Shown here: piece after piece, positions 46,137 through 54,654 of the stretch | Numbering within the stretch: the stretch's first letter is position 1 | How the letters are laid out: the number at the start of each line of letters is the position of its first letter | From: Bacteroidota bacterium | GTDB lineage: Bacteria; Bacteroidota; Bacteroidia; Flavobacteriales; Weeksellaceae | NCBI GenBank assembly: GCA_023399595.1 | Contig: JAEWOR010000063.1 | Coordinates: 67,626 to 131,625, forward strand | Reading direction: 5' to 3' | Length of the DNA: 64,000 bases | Position numbers and translations under genes: made by a program | The notes under the pieces: generated by a model | Told to the model about the DNA's origin: nothing | Seen by the model: the letters and a program-made list of their open reading frames with translations, nothing else | Databases searched by the model: none

Positions 46137-47591
46137 TTAAAACTGTATTTTAAATGGTCCTTCGAAATAAGTAGTATAAGAATCTATTAGTTTTCCCTTC
46201 ATATCATAGACTCCAATGGTAATATTTTGCTTGGAGAGCTTAATTTCATTTTCTGGGAAACTGATATTTATTGTTCCTTTTTCTATTTTATCTCTATCAA
46301 CGGTAATTTTACTTGTATTACTATAGGTTATTTCTCCATGTTGAGGATCGATAACTTTTATGGTTACTATTTTTTTCTCATTGGTTTTATTAAGGAAAGT
46401 ATAGTTGTAAGTATTGCTAATTTTGCCATCTCTTACAAAGAATGTACTACCTGCAGGTTTTATAAATTTAGCTTCCATTTCGCCTCTGTTTACAAGTAAG
46501 AATCCTAAAAAGACTGTTAATAGTAAAAGTACGGTAGCAAACGCTTTCATTCTTCCCGTAAACTTGAATGGAATTTCTTTTTCTATTTCATCTTCAGTTG
46601 CATAACGGATAAGTCCTTTTGGTAAACCAACTTTTTCCATTACTTCATCACAAGCATCTATACAAGCAGTACAGTTGATGCATTCTAATTGTTGGCCGTT
46701 TCTAATGTCAATTCCTGTTGGACAAACTACAACACATTGGTTACAATCTATACAATCTCCTTTACCTTCAGCTTTTCTGTCTTCACCTTTTCTCCATTTA
46801 GAACGATTTTCTCCTCTTTTGAAATCATAAAAAACATTGATGGTTTGCTTGTCAATTAAAACGCCTTGTAATCTTCCGTAAGGGCAAACTAATGTACAAA
46901 CTTGCTCTCTGAACCATGTGAAAACAAAATAGAAAGCCGCTGTAAATATTATCATCACCATAAAGTTGGTAAGGTTAACAAAAGGACCTTCTTTCATAAT
47001 TCTGAAAACCTTTTCGTAACCTACAACGTACATAAACATAAAGTGAGTAATAATAAGCGAAATAATAAGGTAAATAGACCATTTAAGTCCTCTTTTCCAA
47101 ATTTTTTCTGAATTCCACTCTTGTCTATCAAGTTTCATCTGTTTGTTTCTGTCGCCTTCAATAGCATATTCTATTTTACGAAAGATCATTTCTAAAAAAA
47201 TAGTTTGCGGGCATATCCAACCACAAAATATTCTTCCGAAAGCTATGGTAAAAAGAATAATGAATACTAAAGATGCAATTACTCCCAATGTAAGGATAAA
47301 GAAATCTTGAGGATAGAAAGGTTGTCCAAAAATAAAGAATTCCCTATCCAGTATATTAAACATTAATAATGGATTGCCATTAATTTTAATAAAAGGAATT
47401 ATAAAATATATGACGAGTAGTAGGTAACTTACAATGTTTCTGTAATTAGTAAATTTACCTTTTGGTTTTCTAGGAAATACCCATTTTCTCTTTCCAGATT
47501 GCTCCATTGTACTAACGGAGTCTCTAAAAGTTTCTGGATTTAAAACTTGTCCTTGTCCGCCACGAAAATTGTTTTCTTCTTGTTGTGACAT
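46137..47591 (-). CDS. ccoG: cbb3 oxidase accessory protein CcoG (RdxA/FixG)
   Basis: 484 residues. Membrane helices in the first half (YRNIVSYLLLVIYFIIPFIKINGNPLLMF) with FGRIFCGWICPQTIFLEMIFRKIEYAIEGDR and the second CPYGRLQGV motif; a ferredoxin-type pair CIDCNQCVVVCPTGIDIRNGQQLECINCTACIDACDEVM; C-terminal FixG beta domain in the periplasm. Cupric reductase that supplies Cu(I) to the oxidase. A hairpin with T-run separates it from ccoP (47614-47662). Confidence 0.93.
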   Translation of the reverse strand: MSQQEENNFRGGQGQVLNPETFRDSVSTMEQSGKRKWVFPRKPKGKFTNYRNIVSYLLLVIYFIIPFIKINGNPLLMFNILDREFFIFGQPFYPQDFFILTLGVIASLVFIILFTIAFGRIFCGWICPQTIFLEMIFRKIEYAIEGDRNKQMKLDRQEWNSEKIWKRGLKWSIYLIISLIITHFMFMYVVGYEKVFRIMKEGPFVNLTNFMVMIIFTAAFYFVFTWFREQVCTLVCPYGRLQGVLIDKQTINVFYDFKRGENRSKWRKGEDRKAEGKGDCIDCNQCVVVCPTGIDIRNGQQLECINCTACIDACDEVMEKVGLPKGLIRYATEDEIEKEIPFKFTGRMKAFATVLLLLTVFLGFLLVNRGEMEAKFIKPAGSTFFVRDGKISNTYNYTFLNKTNEKKIVTIKVIDPQHGEITYSNTSKITVDRDKIEKGTINISFPENEIKLSKQNITIGVYDMKGKLIDSYTTYFEGPFKIQF

Positions 47592-47613
47592 TTGTAATAG
47601 GTTTAAAAAAACT

Positions 47614-47662
47614 GAAACATAACTTCCCGCTTACTTTTTAGTTCGTCAGGAAATTATGTTTC
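47614..47662 (-). terminator. Intra-operon hairpin with T-run (partial terminator) between ccoP and ccoG
   Basis: On the minus strand GAAACATAATTTCC pairs with GGAAGTTATGTTTC (13 of 14 paired) around a 21-base loop and is followed by AGTTTTTTT. It would reduce read-through from the oxidase structural genes into ccoG-ccoH. Confidence 0.65.
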
Positions 47663-47688
47663 ATTGTTTTTATATTTATAAATATTGT

Positions 47689-48567
47689 TTACTGTTTCTC
47701 CCAGTGAGCTTCTTTTCCGTAAGGAACAGCCCCACCTTCAGCAGGTGTTATTGGCTTTTGCTCCTGGTTAATATGGTAAATATAAGCGGCAACATTTTGA
47801 ATGTCTTTACCTGTAATCACTCCGTTTTTACCAAAAGCCTGCATTGCAGTTCCTGTAACACCATTTTCAACTACATGGAATACATTCTTGAAGAGTGTTT
47901 TCTCATCTTGGTTATTCCAGAAATTATCTGTTAAGTTTGGACCAATTCCACCTCTACCACCATCCATGTGACAGGAAACACAGTTAGTTTTGAAAACTTC
48001 TTCTCCTGCAGCAATATTATCTGCAGAATAAGTAGCTGTTTCTATACTAATAGGTGGTTGAGATTTTTCGAATTCAGCAATACTAGCTAATTGAGCTTTG
48101 TATTCATCATCGTACTCTTTAATTGGATTTGCAAATTCAGTAAATGAAAAGGCGGTAATATATACTACACAAAAAACAACTCCGAACCAGAATAATCCTA
48201 ACCACCATTTTGGAAGTTGGTTGTCTAGCTCCATAATTCCATCGAAACCGTGGTCGATAAGAATGTCTTTTTCCTCAGATGAAGATTGCTTTTTGAAAGC
48301 ACTCTGGTACATTCTTTTCAGATAAGGAATTTTTTTCTGTGCAAGATATTCTGCTTTTTCGTCTGGAGTTAACTTTTTGAATTTTACGTTTTCAATTAAG
48401 TCTCCAATCGCATTTTGAATTAAAGCCATAATTGCTCCTATAACTACTGTTCCCCAGAAATATGGGTTAGATAAGAAATCATAGCTTTGGACAAACATAT
48501 AAAATATAACAACAAGTAGGAATGTTATTATGAGTATGTTTACTAAAACTGGCGTACGTTGTCTCAT
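47689..48567 (-). CDS. ccoP: cbb3-type cytochrome c oxidase subunit III CcoP (mono-heme)
   Basis: 292 residues. Two membrane helices (PVLVNILIITFLLVVIFYMF near the N-terminus; PKWWLGLFWFGVVFCVVYITAFSF) and one heme c site, NCVSCHMDGGRGGIGPNLTDNFW, with probable axial Met in TAMQAFGKNGVITGKDI. Proteobacterial CcoP normally has two hemes; here only one CxxCH is present. An extra segment between the helices (VKFKKLTPDEKAEYLAQKKIPYLKRMYQSAFKK) is typical of Bacteroidota forms. Confidence 0.93.
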   Translation of the reverse strand: MRQRTPVLVNILIITFLLVVIFYMFVQSYDFLSNPYFWGTVVIGAIMALIQNAIGDLIENVKFKKLTPDEKAEYLAQKKIPYLKRMYQSAFKKQSSSEEKDILIDHGFDGIMELDNQLPKWWLGLFWFGVVFCVVYITAFSFTEFANPIKEYDDEYKAQLASIAEFEKSQPPISIETATYSADNIAAGEEVFKTNCVSCHMDGGRGGIGPNLTDNFWNNQDEKTLFKNVFHVVENGVTGTAMQAFGKNGVITGKDIQNVAAYIYHINQEQKPITPAEGGAVPYGKEAHWEKQ

Positions 48568-48576
48568 AGTTGTTGT

Positions 48577-48792
48577 TTATTTTTTTGAATTAAAATCATC
48601 TTCATTATATTCTCCACCTTCGCTATCATCTAGAGGAGCGTTTTCTTCCTCTCTGTAATATTTTTTAGGTCTGCTAAAAACGTATACAATGAGTGCTACG
48701 AAGAATATCAGAAAGAGTATTAATGCAATAGTTTGATACAAACCTGTATTTTCACCACTTGAAATAATATCTTTAAGACTTTGAGGAATCAT
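48577..48792 (-). CDS. ccoQ: CcoQ-like small oxidase subunit
   Basis: 71 residues: one membrane helix (TIALILFLIFFVALIVYVFSRPKKYY) and an acidic tail (APLDDSEGGEYNEDDFNSKK). The RPKKYY junction and position between ccoNO and ccoP identify it as CcoQ/FixQ, which stabilises the oxidase. Confidence 0.82.
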   Translation of the reverse strand: MIPQSLKDIISSGENTGLYQTIALILFLIFFVALIVYVFSRPKKYYREEENAPLDDSEGGEYNEDDFNSKK

Positions 48793-48808
48793 TAATTCTT
48801 TTTATTAA

Positions 48809-51070
48809 TTAGTTATTACTAGCTGTTTTTACTTCAGTTGTTTTGATATCCGTACCTAATCTTTGTAGATAAGCGATAAGAGCCACAATTTCTTTCTTCT
48901 CCAAATCTCCTGCTGGTCTTGAAGCATATGCTTTTTTCAAATCTGGGGCTTCAGAATAGATATCTTTTACAATTTTAGCAGCTTGATTATTCGCCCATTG
49001 AGTAGCGCTATCAATTTCAGATTTTGTATATGGAATATCATAAATTTCTTTCATGAAAACCACTTTGTCTACCATCTGAGATTTATCTAAATCGTTAGCA
49101 ATTAACCAAGGGTAACGTGGCATAATAGAACCTGGAGATGTAGATCTCGGGTTATACATGTGTTTGTAATGCCATGAACTTGGGTTTTTACCACCTTGTC
49201 TATGTAAATCTGGTCCTGTTCTTTTTGAACCCCATAAGAATGGTCTATCATAAACAAATTCTCCAGCTTTTGAGTATTGTCCGTTTTTACCATTAAATCT
49301 TACAACTTCATCACGGAAGGGTCTAATCATTTGTGAGTGACAAGAGTTACAACCTTCTCTGATGTATAAATCTCTACCTTCTAATTCTAATGGTGAATAA
49401 GGTTTAACCGCAGAAATAGTGGGTACATTTTCTTTTAATGTTAGTGTGGGAATAATTTCTACAGCTCCACCAATTGCAACTGCAACAAATGATAAAATTC
49501 CGAATAATAATGGCATTCTTTCTAACCACAAGTGAGCTCCTTCACCTTCTTTTCTTTTGTTAGTAATCGTTGCTAAGGCAGGTGCTTCAGCAGGGACTTC
49601 TTTCAAGAATGAACCTTTCTTCACTGTTTTATAAACGTTAACCACCATTAAGATTGCTCCAATTAAATATAAAGAACCTCCAACAAACCTCATATAGTAA
49701 TAAGGAATGATAGCAGTAACAGTATCTAACCAGTTTTTCCAAAGCAATGTTCCGTCTGGGTTAAATTGTTTCCACATTAAACCTTGAGTGAAACCTGCAA
49801 TATATAGAGGAACTGCGTAGAAAATAATACCGAAAGTACCTAGCCAGAAATGCCAGTTCGCTAATTTTACAGACCATATTTTGGTTCTCCACATAATTGG
49901 AACTAAATAATAGATAACCCCAAATGCCATGAAACCATTCCATCCAAGTGCACCTAAGTGAACGTGTCCAATTACCCAGTCTGTATAGTGGCCAATTTTA
50001 TTTAATGTTTTTGTCGCTAAGATTGGTCCTTCGAAAGTTGCCATACCATAACAAGTAACAGCTACTACGAAGAATTTAAGAATAGGCTCTTCACGAACTT
50101 TATCCCAAGCTCCTCTTAATGTTAATAAACCATTAAGCATACCCCCCCAAGATGGGGCAATAAGCATAATAGAGAACCCCGTTCCTACCGCTTGAGCCCA
50201 TGCTGGTAAAGCAGTGTATTGTAAGTGATGGGGACCAGCCCAAATATAAACGAAAATTAATGACCAGAAGTGGATAATAGACAGTTTGTATGAGAAAACT
50301 GGTCTGCCAGCTGCTTTAGGTAAAAAATAATACATTAAACCTAAAACTGGTGTTGTTAGTACGAAAGCAACAGCATTGTGCCCATACCACCATTGTACAA
50401 CGGCATCTTTAACCCCTGCATAAGCAGAATATGATTTCCAACCTGTGAATGTTAAAGGAACTTCTAAGTTGTTGAAGATATGTAACATTGCAATTGCAAT
50501 CCAGGTTCCAATATAGAACCAAATAGCAACATATAAATGTCTTACTCTTCTTTTAGCAATAGTTCCGAACATATTGATACCGAAAATTACCCAAGAAACA
50601 GTAATTAAAATATCAATTGGCCATTCGTGCTCTGCATATTCTTTAGAAGTATTAATACCCATTAAGAAAGTAATAGCAACCGCAAGAATCATTAATTGCC
50701 AGCTCCAGAAATGCATCCAAGATAAGGTATCGCTATACATTCTTGTTTTAAGCAATCTCTGTAAAGAATAATACGCCCCAGTAAAGAAACTATTACATAC
50801 GAACGCAAAAATTACCGTGCTGGTATGCAACATTCTAATTCTACCAAATCCAAAAGCACCATGCGAATTGATAAGCCCTTGGATATTCCCAGCAGCTAAA
50901 CTTTTTACTGTAGGGTCATCAGTACCAAATAAAAATTCTGGAAGTTCAGGGTAAAAAAGCATTAATGCTGCTGTGAGCCCGAAAAGAAATCCCAAGACAC
51001 CAAACGCAATGGTAGCATATAGAAATGCCCGAACGATATTGTTGTCGTAACTAAACTTTTGTGTTTCCAT
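48809..51070 (-). CDS. ccoNO: Fused cbb3 oxidase subunits I and II (CcoN-CcoO)
   Basis: 753 residues. Residues about 1-490 are the heme-copper subunit CcoN: 12 membrane helices, His ligands in NSHGAFGFGRIRMLHTSTVIFAFV, QWWYGHNAVAFVL, GPHHLQYTALPAWAQAVGT, and DWVIGHVHLGALGWNG. A membrane anchor (FGILSFVAVAIGGAVEIIP) leads into CcoO with one heme c, REGCNSCHSQMIRPFRDEV, and WGSKRTGPDLHRQGGKNPSSWHYKHMYNPRSTSPGSIMPRYPWL. The fusion is typical of Bacteroidota. Terminal oxidase with high oxygen affinity. Confidence 0.95.
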   Translation of the reverse strand: METQKFSYDNNIVRAFLYATIAFGVLGFLFGLTAALMLFYPELPEFLFGTDDPTVKSLAAGNIQGLINSHGAFGFGRIRMLHTSTVIFAFVCNSFFTGAYYSLQRLLKTRMYSDTLSWMHFWSWQLMILAVAITFLMGINTSKEYAEHEWPIDILITVSWVIFGINMFGTIAKRRVRHLYVAIWFYIGTWIAIAMLHIFNNLEVPLTFTGWKSYSAYAGVKDAVVQWWYGHNAVAFVLTTPVLGLMYYFLPKAAGRPVFSYKLSIIHFWSLIFVYIWAGPHHLQYTALPAWAQAVGTGFSIMLIAPSWGGMLNGLLTLRGAWDKVREEPILKFFVVAVTCYGMATFEGPILATKTLNKIGHYTDWVIGHVHLGALGWNGFMAFGVIYYLVPIMWRTKIWSVKLANWHFWLGTFGIIFYAVPLYIAGFTQGLMWKQFNPDGTLLWKNWLDTVTAIIPYYYMRFVGGSLYLIGAILMVVNVYKTVKKGSFLKEVPAEAPALATITNKRKEGEGAHLWLERMPLLFGILSFVAVAIGGAVEIIPTLTLKENVPTISAVKPYSPLELEGRDLYIREGCNSCHSQMIRPFRDEVVRFNGKNGQYSKAGEFVYDRPFLWGSKRTGPDLHRQGGKNPSSWHYKHMYNPRSTSPGSIMPRYPWLIANDLDKSQMVDKVVFMKEIYDIPYTKSEIDSATQWANNQAAKIVKDIYSEAPDLKKAYASRPAGDLEKKEIVALIAYLQRLGTDIKTTEVKTASNN

Positions 51071-51078
51071 ATTATAAA

Positions 51079-51297
51079 CTATTCACTTTTTTCTTCTATT
51101 TTATCTTTAAGATCGCTGTCTTGATCTTCTTTTTTATTCTCTTCTGAAGCGGGATTTAGCTCATCATCAAACAAAATTCTTACTGCAGGTGATTGATCAT
51201 CTTCAAACTGGCCTTTCTTTGCATTTATTATAAAAACAATCAAAAAAACCAATGCTAAGGAGACACTGCACAAGATCATTAAGTATAGTATATCCAT
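51079..51297 (-). CDS. ccoS: cbb3 oxidase assembly protein CcoS
   Basis: 72 residues: MDILYLMILCSVSLALVFLIVFIINAKKGQFEDDQSPAVRILFDDE, with one membrane helix and the diagnostic GQFED motif. It heads the oxidase operon, 8 bases before ccoNO. Tail is acidic and longer than usual. Confidence 0.9.
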   Translation of the reverse strand: MDILYLMILCSVSLALVFLIVFIINAKKGQFEDDQSPAVRILFDDELNPASEENKKEDQDSDLKDKIEEKSE

Positions 51298-51327
51298 TTG
51301 ATGACAAAGTTAACCTATTATGGGGTC

Positions 51328-51359
51328 CAAATTTAGTGAAAAATAATGATATTAATCAA
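51328..51359 (-). promoter_or_regulatory. Putative promoter of the cco oxidase operon
   Basis: On the minus strand -7 TAAATTTG (51328-51335) with TTG at 51357-51359 (spacer 21). The -33 region lies in ATTGATTGATTAATATCA, which has one half of an Fnr-type site (TTGAT) and a poor second half. Confidence 0.5.
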
Positions 51360-51408
51360 TCAATGTTAAATTATGTTAATTTAAAATCTATCTAAATAAA
51401 CCTTGTAT

Positions 51409-53790
51409 TTAAGGCTTTTTGAAGTATTTGTTTCCTGCTATCCAAGTAGATAATGTGGTAAATACAACTACTGTAATTGAGCTTATTGGCATTAAAATAG
51501 CAGCAAATAAAGGAGACATATGTCCAGAAACTGCAAAACTTAACCCAATAATATTGTAGAAAAAACTAATCATAATTGTAATTTTTACAATCTTGATAGA
51601 TGTTTTACAAAGTTCTAAGTAACGATCTAAAATACTTAGTTTTTCACCGTTCATAATAACATCGGATGATGGAGTGAAAGAATTACTGTCATCTGCGATG
51701 GCAATTCCTACATCGCTTTGTTTTAGAGCTCCCGCATCATTTAATCCATCTCCGAGCATCGCTACTTTTTGGTGATTATCTTGTAGATTTTTAATGTAAT
51801 TTAATTTGTCTTCTGGACTTTGGTTGAAAGCCATATTTTGACAACTAGGGACTATATTTTTAAGTTGATTTTCCTCCGAAGAATTGTCACCACTTAAGAT
51901 GTATAGCTTATATTCATTGAGCTTTTTGAACAGATTAGAAAGGTTCTCTCGATATTCATTCTTAAATACAAATTTCCCTATGAATTCAGAATTTTTACTG
52001 ATGTAAACGGCAGTTTCAAGGTTTTTTGATTCTTGATAATTGTATTTTGCAGATCCTATTTTGTAAAGATTTCCACGAACATTTGCGGAGTAGCCTTTAC
52101 CAGTTTCTTCAATATAATTTTCTACTGGGAAATATTCATCTTTTGCTTCTAGATATTCATAAATGGACTTTGATAAAGGGTGATTAGAGTTTTTTACCAA
52201 GGATTTAATATTAAGCAAGTCAAATTCAGATATTTCTAAACCTTCATATTGAATGTTTGATTTCTTTCTATGAGTGATGGTTCCAGTTTTATCAAAAACT
52301 AAACTGTCTATTTTGGCGATTTTTTCAATTGTTAAACTGTCTTTTACATAGAATTTATTTCTTCCTAAAATTCTCATAATATGCCCGAAAGTAAATGGTG
52401 CAGAAAGCGCTAATGCACAAGGACAAGCGATAATTAAAATTGCAGAAACCACTTGGAACATCTTTTCCCAATCGGAAACTATAGACCAATAAATTCCAGA
52501 AACAAGTGTTATAGCAAGAATAACGATTGTGAAATATTTACTAATCCTATTGGTAAGGGTGTCTAAACCAGTTTCGTGTTTTTTGAAGGCTTCTTTGTTC
52601 CAAAGTTGAGTAAGATAGCTTTGGTCCACATTTTTTATCACTTCAAGTTCCAAAGAAGCTCCAATTTGTTTTCCTCCAGCAAAAATTTTATCACCTGGTT
52701 TTTTGCTAATGTTAACACTTTCTCCTGTAATAAAGCTGTTGTCGATATTTCCTTCACCATTAATTAAAATGGAATCTACAGGGATAATTTCTTCGTTTCT
52801 TACTAAAATTCTGTCGCCAACTTTAATTTCAGAAAGAAGAATATTGTCTTGTTTTCCATTGAAATCTACTTTGGTAACGGCAATAGGGTAGAAAGATTTA
52901 TAATCTCTATCATAAGAAAGAGCAGAGTATGTTCTTTTTTGGAAATATTTCCCTAAAAGCATGAAGAAAAGGAGTCCACAAAGCGTGTCGAAGTAGCCAG
53001 GACCATAATCTGTAATAAATTCGTAGATGCTTCGTCCATAAAGCATGAAGATTCCTAAAACAATGGGAACGTCAATATTAATGACTTTGTTTTTTAATCC
53101 GTACCAAGCTGATTTATAATAATCAGATGCGGAATAAAACACCACTGGACAAGATAATGCAAACATTAAAAACCTAAAAAGATGCTTGTAGTTTTGCATA
53201 AAAGCATCATTTCCGCCAATGTATTCTGGGAAAGACAAAAACATCCCATTTCCGAATGCGAATCCTGCAACGGCTAATTTTAGAAGTAAACTTTTATCAA
53301 GATTGTCTTCTATTTTTTCTGCAGTTTCTAAATTAATTACGGGTTTATAACCTAAATCTGTTAAAAATTTCGCAAGTTCACTAAGTTTTAATTCATTGTG
53401 GTTGAATGATATCTGAACATTCTTTCTGGTAAAATTTACTTGTGAATATTTAATGTTCGGATTTAAAGTCTGTAAACTTTCAAGAAGCCAAATACATGAT
53501 GAACAATGAATAACAGGAATTTTAAAAGTAACCAAAGTGGTGTTTCCTTCAGAGAAATCTGTTATTTTATTGAAAACTTCTGGAGTGTCTAAATAATCAA
53601 ATTGTGTAGAATGCTCATCTGGACGAATCCCAGACTGTTTATTAAGTTGATAAAAGTTATCTAAATTATTAATATTTAATATCTCGTAAACCGATTTGCA
53701 ACCTTGACAACAAAATTCCTTCTCATCGAAAATTATTCTTTCCTTTTCAATGGGTAATCCACAATGATAACAATTCTTACTCACCTCCAT
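51409..53790 (-). CDS. ccoI: Copper-translocating P-type ATPase CcoI (FixI)
   Basis: 793 residues. N-terminal Cys-rich part (NCYHCGLPIEKERIIFDEKEFCCQGCKSVYEIL), an HMA domain with CSSC in PVIHCSSCIWLLESL, eight membrane helices, the ion site CPC in ILIIACPCALALSAPF, phosphorylation site DKTGT, HP motif in SNHPLSKSI, and MLGDGLNDAGALKQSDVGIAI. It exports Cu for cbb3 oxidase maturation. It is divergent from the Crp/Fnr regulator gene, with an 84-base gap that has promoters and a palindrome. Confidence 0.93.
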   Translation of the reverse strand: MEVSKNCYHCGLPIEKERIIFDEKEFCCQGCKSVYEILNINNLDNFYQLNKQSGIRPDEHSTQFDYLDTPEVFNKITDFSEGNTTLVTFKIPVIHCSSCIWLLESLQTLNPNIKYSQVNFTRKNVQISFNHNELKLSELAKFLTDLGYKPVINLETAEKIEDNLDKSLLLKLAVAGFAFGNGMFLSFPEYIGGNDAFMQNYKHLFRFLMFALSCPVVFYSASDYYKSAWYGLKNKVINIDVPIVLGIFMLYGRSIYEFITDYGPGYFDTLCGLLFFMLLGKYFQKRTYSALSYDRDYKSFYPIAVTKVDFNGKQDNILLSEIKVGDRILVRNEEIIPVDSILINGEGNIDNSFITGESVNISKKPGDKIFAGGKQIGASLELEVIKNVDQSYLTQLWNKEAFKKHETGLDTLTNRISKYFTIVILAITLVSGIYWSIVSDWEKMFQVVSAILIIACPCALALSAPFTFGHIMRILGRNKFYVKDSLTIEKIAKIDSLVFDKTGTITHRKKSNIQYEGLEISEFDLLNIKSLVKNSNHPLSKSIYEYLEAKDEYFPVENYIEETGKGYSANVRGNLYKIGSAKYNYQESKNLETAVYISKNSEFIGKFVFKNEYRENLSNLFKKLNEYKLYILSGDNSSEENQLKNIVPSCQNMAFNQSPEDKLNYIKNLQDNHQKVAMLGDGLNDAGALKQSDVGIAIADDSNSFTPSSDVIMNGEKLSILDRYLELCKTSIKIVKITIMISFFYNIIGLSFAVSGHMSPLFAAILMPISSITVVVFTTLSTWIAGNKYFKKP

Positions 53791-53804
53791 AATATATTGA
53801 CTTA

Positions 53805-53812
53805 CAAAATTA
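53805..53812 (-). promoter_or_regulatory. Putative -7 promoter element of ccoI
   Basis: TAATTTTG on the minus strand, 14 bases before the ATG at 53790. It has the same core (TTATAATTTTGT) as the plus-strand promoter of the regulator. Confidence 0.5.
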
Positions 53813-53814
53813 TA

Positions 53815-53829
53815 ACAAATTTAATTTGT
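53815..53829. promoter_or_regulatory. 15-bp palindrome between ccoI and the regulator gene
   Basis: ACAAATTTAATTTGT is a perfect inverted repeat (7-bp arms). It overlaps the -33 TTTG of the regulator promoter and lies just upstream of the ccoI -7 element, a natural place for a dimeric regulator to bind. Confidence 0.5.
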
Positions 53830-53856
53830 ATGTGGATTGAAAAAGTTATAATTTTG
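53825..53856 (+). promoter_or_regulatory. Putative promoter of the Crp/Fnr regulator gene
   Basis: -33 TTTG (53825-53828), 20-base spacer, -7 TAATTTTG (53849-53856); 18 bases before the ATG. Fits the Bacteroidota consensus TTG-N19-TAnnTTTG. Confidence 0.6.
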
Positions 53857-53874
53857 TGATAAATGTCATAAAAA

Positions 53875-54588
53875 ATGTCGGAGGAGAAACAAATTAACAT
53901 CGAACAGAAATTTATTGAAGTATTTAATGATGAAGGATTTAAGAAGAGGCTAAGTCCAGAAGATTACGAAAAATACATTAGTACAAAACAACTGCTAAGT
54001 TTTCAGAAAAATGATACTATTTTTGGCGAGGATGAAACTCCAAAAGGCGTTTATTTTTTGAGTAAAGGTGCTGCCAAATTGTCAAAATCTGGAGCATTTG
54101 GGAAAGACCAAATCTTAAGATTAATTAAAGAAAAAGATATTGTTGGCTACCGATCAATGCTTTGTGGTGAAAATTTTCAAGCGAAAGCTGAAGCTATGAC
54201 GGATGTTGAATGTACTTTTATGCCTGCAGATGTTTTTATGCATTTATTGGAAGTGGATTCTGCTTTGTCTTTTGTAATGCTTCAAAAAATTGCCTACGAA
54301 TTAGGAGAATCTTCTAATACCATTACTTTCTTGGCGCAAAAAACAGTAAGAGAAAGATTAGCAGAAATTTTACTTCTTTTAGAACAAAAATTGGGCACGG
54401 ATCCTGAAGGTTTTATTAAAATTTCCCTTACAAGAGAAGAAATTGCCAATATTATTGGTACGGCAACTGAAAGCGCTATTCGTTTGATTTCAGAATTCAA
54501 ACAGGATCAGCTTATTGAAGTTGACGGAAGAAACATCCGAATTTTAAATCATGAAAAACTTATGAAACTAGGGCATGTAGTTTTATAA
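53875..54588 (+). CDS. Crp/Fnr family transcriptional regulator
   Basis: 237 residues. N-terminal cyclic-nucleotide-like sensor domain (TIFGEDETPKGVYFLSKGAAKLSKSG...) and C-terminal winged HTH (ISLTREEIANIIGTATESAIRLISEFKQDQLIEVDGRNIRIL). The only cysteines are C97 and C113, so the Fe-S cluster of true FNR cannot form and the signal is something else. Divergent from ccoI and next to the oxidase genes, it likely controls them. Confidence 0.9.
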   Translation: MSEEKQINIEQKFIEVFNDEGFKKRLSPEDYEKYISTKQLLSFQKNDTIFGEDETPKGVYFLSKGAAKLSKSGAFGKDQILRLIKEKDIVGYRSMLCGENFQAKAEAMTDVECTFMPADVFMHLLEVDSALSFVMLQKIAYELGESSNTITFLAQKTVRERLAEILLLLEQKLGTDPEGFIKISLTREEIANIIGTATESAIRLISEFKQDQLIEVDGRNIRILNHEKLMKLGHVVL

Positions 54589-54602
54589 ATTCAAATATTT
54601 TG

Positions 54603-54624
54603 AGTCGGCAAAAGCCGACTTTTT
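54603..54624 (+). terminator. Terminator after the Crp/Fnr gene
   Basis: AGTCGGC (54603-54609), AAAA loop, GCCGACT (54614-54620), then TTTT. Confidence 0.8.
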
Positions 54625-54654
54625 AATTATTACCACAACAAAAAAATTAGAGAA

